DNA of 64,000 bases. Origin: Artocarpus heterophyllus. Lineage: Eukaryota > Streptophyta > Magnoliopsida > Rosales > Moraceae. Within the stretch, counting starts at the first letter, position 1. Every line of letters begins with the position of its first letter. Location: the NCBI GenBank assembly GCA_025403435.1, contig CM046354.1, positions 24,400,728 to 24,464,727 on the forward strand, read 5' to 3'. A program made the translations under genes and the position numbers. The notes under the pieces were generated by a model that did no database searches, had not been told where the DNA came from, and saw only the letters and a list, made by a program, of their open reading frames with translations. Positions 57,549 through 64,000 of this stretch are shown here, piece after piece.

Positions 57549-60086
57549 TAAAATAACCAAAAGACCATTCGGGTCTAAGGGCAATGGGGCCGAAAGGGTT
57601 TTAGAACTTGTGCATAGTGATGTTTGCGGACCAATGAACATCCGAGCACGAGGAGGGTATGAGTACTTTGTCACTTTTATTGACGATTACTCAAGATATG
57701 GGTATGTGTACCTGATGCACCACAAAAGCGAAACTTTTGACAAGTTCAAGGAGTTTCAGGCTAAAGTGGAAAAGCAATTGGGTAGACCCATAAAGGCACT
57801 TCGATCCGATCAAGAGTAGAGAATACCTTTCTAATGAGTTCTTGGGACACTTATTAGAGAATGGGATTTTATCCCATTTGACAGCGCCGGGCACTCTGCA
57901 GCAGAATGATATAGCGGAGAGAAAAAATAGGACTTTATTGGATATTGTTAGGTCCATGATGAGTTATTCATCATTACCTTTATCCTTCTGGGGATATGCA
58001 CTATGAACCGCATGTTATCTTTTGAACAATGTGCCCTCAAAATCGGTCCCTAAAACTCCTCACGAGTTATGGACGAGTAGGAAGACATCTTTAAACCATA
58101 TTTGCATATAGGGATGTCTGGCTCATGTCTTGTTTAAGGATCTGAATAAGTTGGAAGCATGTTTAGAAGTTTGCGTGTTTGTAGGATATTCAAAAGGGAC
58201 TAAAGGGGGTTATTTTTATAACCCAAAGGAAAATAAAGTCGTGGTTTCAACTAATTTAACTTTCCTAGAGGAGAGTTACATGGACAACTTTGAACCTCAA
58301 AGCAAAGTGGTGCTTGAGGAGCTAAGGAGTGATCCGATCACTCCGGAGGTTCCGAATGAAACCATTTAGATCAGTGTAGAAAAACCAAACAAACCTGAAC
58401 AATAACCTGAGGGGCTTCGACATAGAGGGGAGGATCGGGTGTCAAGCTGAGAGGTATATGTTCAATGGGGAGGTCTTTTTGGCTGAACCGGATGAACATG
58501 ACAAGGATTCTTAAACTTACGCAGAGGCTGTGGAGGATGTTGATTCAAAACTCTAGACAGAGGCCTTGAATGTTGAGATGAAGTCTATGGAGACTAATCA
58601 GGTCTAGGAGCTTATGGATCTTCCCGAAGGGGTAAAACCCATAGGGTGTAAGTGGATCTACAAGAGGAAAAGAGAAGTGGATGGAAAGATCAAAACCTTT
58701 TAGGCTAGACTGGTAGATAAGGGTTCTACGCAAAAGGAAGGAATTGATTATGAGAAAACCTTTTCACCTGTAGCCATGCTTAAGTCCATATGAATTCTCT
58801 TGTCAATATTCGCCGCTCTCGACTATGAGATTTGGCAGATGGATGTCAAGACAGCTTTTCTAAATGGCTATCTTGATGAGTCCATTTATATGGAACAACC
58901 AGACGGGTTCAAGGTCATGGGTCAAGAGGGTAAGGTTTGTAGGCTGCTAAAGTCAATTTATGGACTTAAGCAGGCTTTTCGTTCTTGGAACATAAGATTT
59001 GATCAGGTCATCAAAACTTATGGGTTCTCACAAAATGTGAATGAACAATGTGTTTACAAACACATTAAAGATGCGAAGGTGGTTTTTGTACTGCTCTATG
59101 TAGATGACATACTGTTAATTGGCAATGACATTGGGGCATTGTCATCGGTCAAATTATGGTTGACTAAGCAGTTTGACATGAAGGACTTAGGTGAGGGTAA
59201 TTTTATTCTCGGTATCCAAATCTTTCGGGATAGGAAGAACAAAATGATAGCTTTGTCCCAAGCTGGCTACATAGATAAAATTATCAAAAGGTTTGCAATG
59301 TAGGATTCCAAGAAAGGTGGGCAACCATCTAGGTCTGGAGTTACTCTTTCTAAGGAAGACTCTCCAAAGTCTTATGAAGAAAGAGAATACATGAAGAAGG
59401 TGCCTTATGCTTCAGCGGTGGGCAGTCTCATGTATGCCATACTTTGTACATGACCAAATATTCGTTATGCAGTCGAGATTGTAAGTCGATTTTGGGTGGA
59501 TCCAGGACCGAACCATTGGATTGCGGTAAAGCATATTTTCAAGTACCTGAGAAGGACTTGCGGGTATATGCTTGTATATTCCAGTGAGGACTTAACTCCT
59601 CTAGGATATACTGACTCAAATTTTCAATCCTGTCTGGATTCTAGGAAATTGACTTCAGGTTTTGTTTTTACTCTAGACACCGGTGCCATCAGTTGGAGAA
59701 GTGGTAAGCAAGATTGCACTTCAGATTCAACGATGGAGGCCGAGTATGTGGCAGCTAGTGATGCTTCGAAAGAAGCAGTATGGCTCCGCAAGTTCCTTAG
59801 GGATCTTGACATAGTTTCTGGTATGGATAAAGTGATATCACTATTCTGCGATAACAGTGCGGTGGTAGCTAGTGCTAAGGAACCAAGATTTCACAAGATG
59901 AGTAAATATATTGATAAGAAGTATCATGTGATGAAGGACTTCGTTAAGGGCGGGCATGTCTCGGTGTGCAAGATCGCGCCAGAGGACAATTTAGCTAATC
60001 CATTTACAAAGACACTTACTGGGAGAGTCTTCAAGAGGCATGTGGAAGCTATGGGGATGCGAGATTTGTCATATTTACTCACTTAG
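57549..60086 (+). pseudogene. Copia Pol half, right arm (integrase core to RNase H)
   Basis: The frame starts GKITKRPFGSKGN, VLELVHSDVCGPMNIR and FVTFIDDYSRYGYVYLM to a stop at about 57819, then broken integrase/linker parts (VCVFVGYSKGTKGGYFYN, 58130-58369). RT runs 58800-59303 with DVKTAFLNGYLDESIYM and VLLYVDDILLIGND and ends in a TAG. RNase H is at 59496-60086 with TMEAEYVAASDASKEAVWL and APEDNLANPFTKTLTG. The final stop lies 12 bp before the polypurine tract. It is homologous to the left arm in inverse orientation but with its own set of stops. Confidence 0.92.
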
Positions 60087-60087
60087 T

Positions 60088-60100
60088 GCAAGTGGGAGAT
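60088..60100 (+). other. Polypurine tract of the right copia arm
   Basis: GCAAGTGGGAGAT directly before the LTR at 60101. The reverse complement occurs at 54481-54493 beside copy C. Confidence 0.8.
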
Positions 60101-62113
60101 TGTTAGACATGTATGCCCTAAGGAGTAAAAGTGTAATAAGTTTTTGGAGACATTTTTATCAATAAAGAATTTATTCATTGTTTATATACCAAATCTTGTC
60201 CTCTTTACGTTCATATTTGTTAAATGTATGTTAAACAAACAATAGTCTAAGATTGTCGGTCTAAACCTTAAGATCTGGGCATATGATGGACGGATTATGC
60301 AGAAGTCACGATTCTTAAAGTGATGGTCTAAATCATAAGATCCACAATCGAGGAAATAATGTTGGGGGCTTTATTCATGTAAAGATTGTTATGTTGTCTA
60401 TATCCCTTTTGGGAGATGGTTTGTCTTGACCATCGGAGGTGGACTCCATGAATAGAAACATTGGCACGTTGTCATAGGTGACGATGTGTTGGATCGAGAC
60501 TTAAAGTGAATTGATTTGGATTAATAATTCTGTCTCAGCAAATCGATTCACTTTAGATAATCATTTGTGTTGTATCTTAATCCTGAGATGAATAGTGGGC
60601 CCATTGTCTTGACTTGTGTCTTTTGATGTACCAAAGGATGACACCCCACATCTTAATAGTGGTATGCATGCCAGTGCGTTGGAGGCATGACTCTTGATAG
60701 CATAGACCTGTTATTAATAGATATGAAATCCGTAGCTCCTCTTTAGGAATAATGATATCCTCTTATATGCGTTATCCTGTAATTGAAAAACTAGAGCACT
60801 CAACCATTTGGATACATAGGTGTAATCGAATGGTATACTGTCTTTGGATAGTAAGTTTTTTGATGGTGAGATAATAGAACGTAAGATAAAAATAATCGAG
60901 AAGGTAAGACAGAACTTGTCCTTAAGCTGATTATGGATTATCATATGGGGATACGATACACTATGATATGTCATGGAGACTTAGCTATACAAGCTTTGTA
61001 ATTCTATGTAGTTTGAGAGTGTAGCTCCAACCTTTTAGTGGAGTAGCGTTGGAGTTGATAATTATGAAATGTATATCTAGGATATTGGGTTTCATAATTA
61101 TCGGGAACTTGAACTTTATAGGTCCATTTGGTCCCCTTTGCTAGCTCACAACATCCTATAACGACACGGCGTGCTTTTTCAATAATTGGTGACTTATGTC
61201 AGATGTATCAAATTGGTTGAAATTTGGAAGAATCAAATAATTCATTTCTGTTTATCAGTTGAATTAATTTTGTGATAAAATTAATTTAAGATAAACTTGT
61301 TGAATTATTGGGATCGGATAATTCTTGTCTGTTTATCGGTTGATTTAATTTTGGATAAATTAGATCAAGATAAACTTGTAGAATTATAGGGAATTGATTT
61401 ATTTTTCTAGAGATTATCTAAATAAAGTTGTTTTGATTAGATAACTTCTCTATTGGGTTATTTGAATTAAAATTGAGACTTTATCTTATAAAATCTCGGG
61501 TGGAAAATAAAAGATTTGTAGAGATTTTTTATCAACAGTTCGACCTACCGATCCACGTGTTCGGCCTGCCGATGGGGTCTGTTCGGCCTGCCGATGAGCG
61601 AAGGATAAGATTATGCGTTTTTACACGGATCTTATCAGATATTGATCTGAACTTGATTCTGTTTCGAGTTTTTGAGACCTAATCTGATAAGGATTGACCC
61701 TAGGCCCAACCTCTATATAAAGGGAGTAAGTCTAAAGAGTTACTAAGATCAATTGAGAGATTAAGAGTGATACTCTGCTAGTGAGAGTCTGAAAACTTCC
61801 TGAGAACTTTTGTTTACAAATCACGAACACTTGCTTTGGGTTCTCTCGATTGGTAGGAAGGAGAGTCACCTAGTGGAAGAGCTGTACGTGTGAGCCCACA
61901 CTCGCTCCGGTCATAGATAGAGAATAGCAAAGAAGACTAGTTGGTTAAGGCTCTTCTAGAACGTTACTTCTCTTCACATTTTACAAGGTTTTTCGGCATA
62001 CAAAGGTTTGTAAGATCTGGTTAATTTATGTATATAGCATGTCAAACTTATGTTTTGAAAAATACTCTGATGTAAAATTTTTAAAATTCCCGCTGCGCAC
62101 TCTTTTTCTAACA
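60101..62113 (+). repeat. Copia LTR of the composite, right (copy D)
   Basis: TGTTAGACATGTATGCC to TTTTTCTAACA, 2013 bp. Same family as copies A-C. GTTCGGCCTGCCGAT motifs lie at 61558-61595. Confidence 0.93.
61714..61721 (+). promoter_or_regulatory. TATA box of copia LTR copy D
   Basis: TATATAAA followed by GGGAGTAAG, conserved with copies A and C. Confidence 0.65.
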
Positions 62114-62118
62114 AAAGG

Positions 62119-62802
62119 TACATATTTGATGATAAAAAATTAAAAAAGAAAAAATAACCGAGGGTATAGCGCTTGAATAAACATAAAACACGTGGTATAA
62201 AATGGTCAATCAGCCATGGTTTGGGGCAAAGCAAACAAACACACACCTATATAGATTAGTGTATTCAACTATATGTTTTTGTTTTTTTTTTTTTTTTAAC
62301 GAATAGTCAACTTTTTTCTTACGTCCTAAACAATTAACAATAATAATAATTTAGTCTCCCATTACTATTAAAAAAAGAAGTGAAATAATAATAATAATAA
62401 TACAAGCATATTTGAAAAAATCAAAATATAGTCTATCAAAAAACAAAAAAAAGCAAGATATAGATACGTATGTAATACATATGGTGAATTTCAATTAGTG
62501 GCTATAAAACTTGATTCTTTGGAATCTCTACTCGTTTCGAATATCTTTTTCGACCGCACATATCATCTCTTGCTGATCCGAAGTTAAAAACACTTCTTAA
62601 ATTTTCACTCTAATATCCATATCTATACCCTTTATTCCCGATCAAATAGTAAAAATTATTAGTTACTTTCGCATGTCAATTTGGTCTAGTAAGTATTTGA
62701 TATGATCAGTTAGCTTAGAGAATAATATTGATCACTGGAATATAATGGAAGAAGTTTTAGTGTTGACTACATCTAATTGGCTAATTAGTTAGCTTCTGCG
62801 TG

Positions 62803-62833
<31 letters not shown>

Positions 62834-63610
62834 ATATATATCTGTTCAAGTAATTATGTCTAATTTCCTCGTACCTGAATTCACTTTCACAACATAATGT
62901 GTGATATCTCTCGTTAGGCTATCCCCACACGTAGCTGGTGCTGATGACGATCATTTGACTTACTTGGAGTGAAATAGGTGGTAATTGATAAGTCCATCAT
63001 TTTGTATATTCTTCTTTAGGTTGTTGTCTCAAAGATTAGTGAGCCTCCTGTTAGGTTGTCTCTAGCTAACCACATTGATAAATATCTAAATATCCCTTGT
63101 TTTGTAACAACTTAATAAAGAATAGTAGTCCAAAATGGAAATTTAAAGATCAACAAATTAATAACAACATATCTACCTGAAAACAATGGCAAGGGTTATG
63201 CACAAAAATACAAAACTGAATTTGCAAAATTGGTTTTTTTCTTCTTTTTTTTTTTTTACCATTTTTCAAATATTATTTCATGTCTTCTGATTTTTTTGAA
63301 ATTACTTGAAACGGTTTTTGGCCATATCTTGCCGGCTTAGCATTCATGCGTATTACTAACCAGTCATCCATGGCAACAGACCATGGCAAGAATCATGCAC
63401 CTAAAGTGCCAGCTAGCCCATTTATGCCCACATTCATTTCCTCATTATGTTGTCAATTAACTAATATATTTTTTATTTATTCGTTTTCTTTATTTGATTC
63501 ATTTTATTTGTTTCTATCAAATCAGCATGGAACACCCACTGGTGACAATAGCCACCAATGTACAAAGACAGCCAGCACATGCATATTTAGTGAACACAAC
63601 ATCCCCTTTA
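62119..63610. other. Right flank: end of the tandem-duplicated host sequence and simple repeats
   Basis: 62119-62230 resembles 28290-28430 (TATATTTGATGATA at the start) and so continues the host copy interrupted twice. Then come a poly(T) (62278-62298), AAT triplets (62337-62403) and other AT-rich DNA. No coding region is supported; a 115-codon open frame at 63346-63693 has low-complexity content and overlaps the candidate promoter. Confidence 0.5.
62801..62842. repeat. TA / TATG microsatellite
   Basis: Alternating TA runs with three TATG units between them. Confidence 0.9.
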
Positions 63611-63617
63611 TTAGTCC

Positions 63618-63626
63618 TATATATAT
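63618..63626 (+). promoter_or_regulatory. Candidate TATA box of the edge gene
   Basis: TATATATAT followed by GGACCACTCC, about 110 bp before an ATG at 63737. The spacing suits a plant core promoter, but the word alone is weak evidence in AT-rich DNA. Confidence 0.4.
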
Positions 63627-63736
63627 GGACCACTCCTCTTTAGGTTGGACAGTCATTGCTGAGGAATATATACCAAGAGATATACATATATAGATAAATC
63701 TTTGGAAGCTGCTAGAAGGTTCCAAGGAGACCACAG

Positions 63737-63939
63737 ATGGCATTGGTAGGTAATATGGAGCATGGAAATCAAGGGAGAGATTCTATGTCAGCTCTCCTAC
63801 CTTCATGTTCATGATCCTTCACAAAGCCTTTCGTAATGAGCTTGATGAGCTTCATCAATTGACAATGGCACACCTCAATGGAAAACAAAATGTTGACATG
63901 ATTATTAAGACCTTGCCAGTTTCTGGGATTGATTTATAA
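63737..63939 (+). pseudogene. Possible BRUTUS-like hemerythrin first exon, frameshifted fragment
   Basis: From the ATG at 63737 a frame reads MALVGNMEHGNQGRDSMSAL and ends at a TGA at 63812. In the next frame 63793-63939 reads SPTFMFMILHKAFRNELDEL, then HQLTMAHLNGKQNVDMIIKTL. The F-x-(F/M)-x-x-x-HKAFRxELxxLHxL pattern, including the iron-ligand His, is the first helix of hemerythrin domains in plant BRUTUS/BTSL iron-sensing E3 ligases. Those proteins carry it near the N-terminus in exon 1. A one-base shift separates the two parts. After KTL similarity ends, either at an exon border (a GT is present at about 63919) or because the copy is broken. The window ends too soon to decide. Confidence 0.45.
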
Positions 63940-64000
63940 GCACCATTTGGATGCCAAAAAAGAGGTATATATCCATCAGTTTTTATTTATTATATTATAT

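Larger units (their letters stand above)
52435..62113. mobile_element. Inverted (near-palindromic) Ty1/copia composite
   Basis: Order: 7-bp stub TGTTAGA, LTR (minus), pol half (minus), LTR fragment (minus), pol half (plus), LTR (plus). The two pol halves are diverged copies of about 2.5 kb, each running from the same integrase position to its 3' LTR and facing outward. AAAGG occurs immediately outside both ends (52430-52434 and 62114-62118), as expected for a single 5-bp target duplication. Gag, protease and a proper 5' LTR/PBS are absent. The origin is discussed in the findings. Confidence 0.85.

Noticed and set aside
63346..63693. 115-codon open frame upstream of the hemerythrin-like motif
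   Set aside because: Low-complexity Phe/Ser/Leu-rich text covering the candidate TATA box; more likely promoter DNA.

Overview
This 64 kb window looks like AT-rich nuclear DNA of a flowering plant. The evidence is the dense nest of plant-type transposable elements: Ty3/gypsy of the Tat, Athila-like and Tekay (chromovirus) types, Ty1/copia, and a PIF/Harbinger DNA transposon. The species cannot be named from the sequence. I found no rRNA, tRNA, CRISPR or bacterial-style operon. One likely host-gene fragment, a hemerythrin-type BRUTUS-like first exon with an upstream TATA box, lies at the extreme right edge.

Layout, left to right. (1) 1-7724: a decayed Tat-lineage gypsy element on the minus strand. 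It keeps its right-hand LTR, gag, protease, RT and the C-terminus of integrase, plus an extra antisense ORF of the Transposase_28 type on the plus strand. RNase H and most of integrase are deleted. (2) 7750-22891: an Athila-like gypsy element on the plus strand, without 5' LTR or integrase. Its 3' noncoding region is split by a 7.2-kb PIF/Harbinger element (11878-19099, TTA target duplication). That element holds a 2.03-kb copia solo LTR and a small gypsy fragment. The Athila-like 3' LTR (19437-22891) is itself split by a second copia solo LTR in the opposite orientation. (3) 22892-29325: noncoding repeats, including a 3.4-kb solo-LTR candidate and the first pieces of a diverged 1.25-kb tandem duplication. 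(4) 29326-52069: an old Ty1/copia element on the minus strand. A 4.0-kb solo LTR sits inside its RT/RNase H region, and a young Tekay chromovirus sits inside its right LTR. (5) 41965-51360: the Tekay unit, arranged LTR - nearly intact gag-pol - LTR - truncated second gag. (6) 52435-62113: two copia pol halves facing away from each other around a 0.5-kb LTR fragment, with a full LTR at each outer end. This near-palindromic composite is bounded by AAAGG direct repeats. (7) 62114-64000: flank with simple repeats, then the candidate promoter and gene start.

Almost all coding sequence is retroelement or transposon protein broken by stops and frameshifts. The Tekay gag-pol is the best preserved: I see only a single-base frameshift near 48288. 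The nesting gives a relative order: older Tat and Athila-like elements and the old copia first, then Harbinger, then the 2-kb-LTR copia family and the Tekay unit.

The most unusual observations are three. First, the inverted copia composite has coincident pol breakpoints. Second, a GC-rich palindromic motif (core CGGCAGGCCGAA) is shared by LTRs of two unrelated superfamilies, copia and Tekay. Third, the second Tekay LTR has lost the whole segment that carries the motif cluster. I see no evidence for a novel defence or metabolic system.
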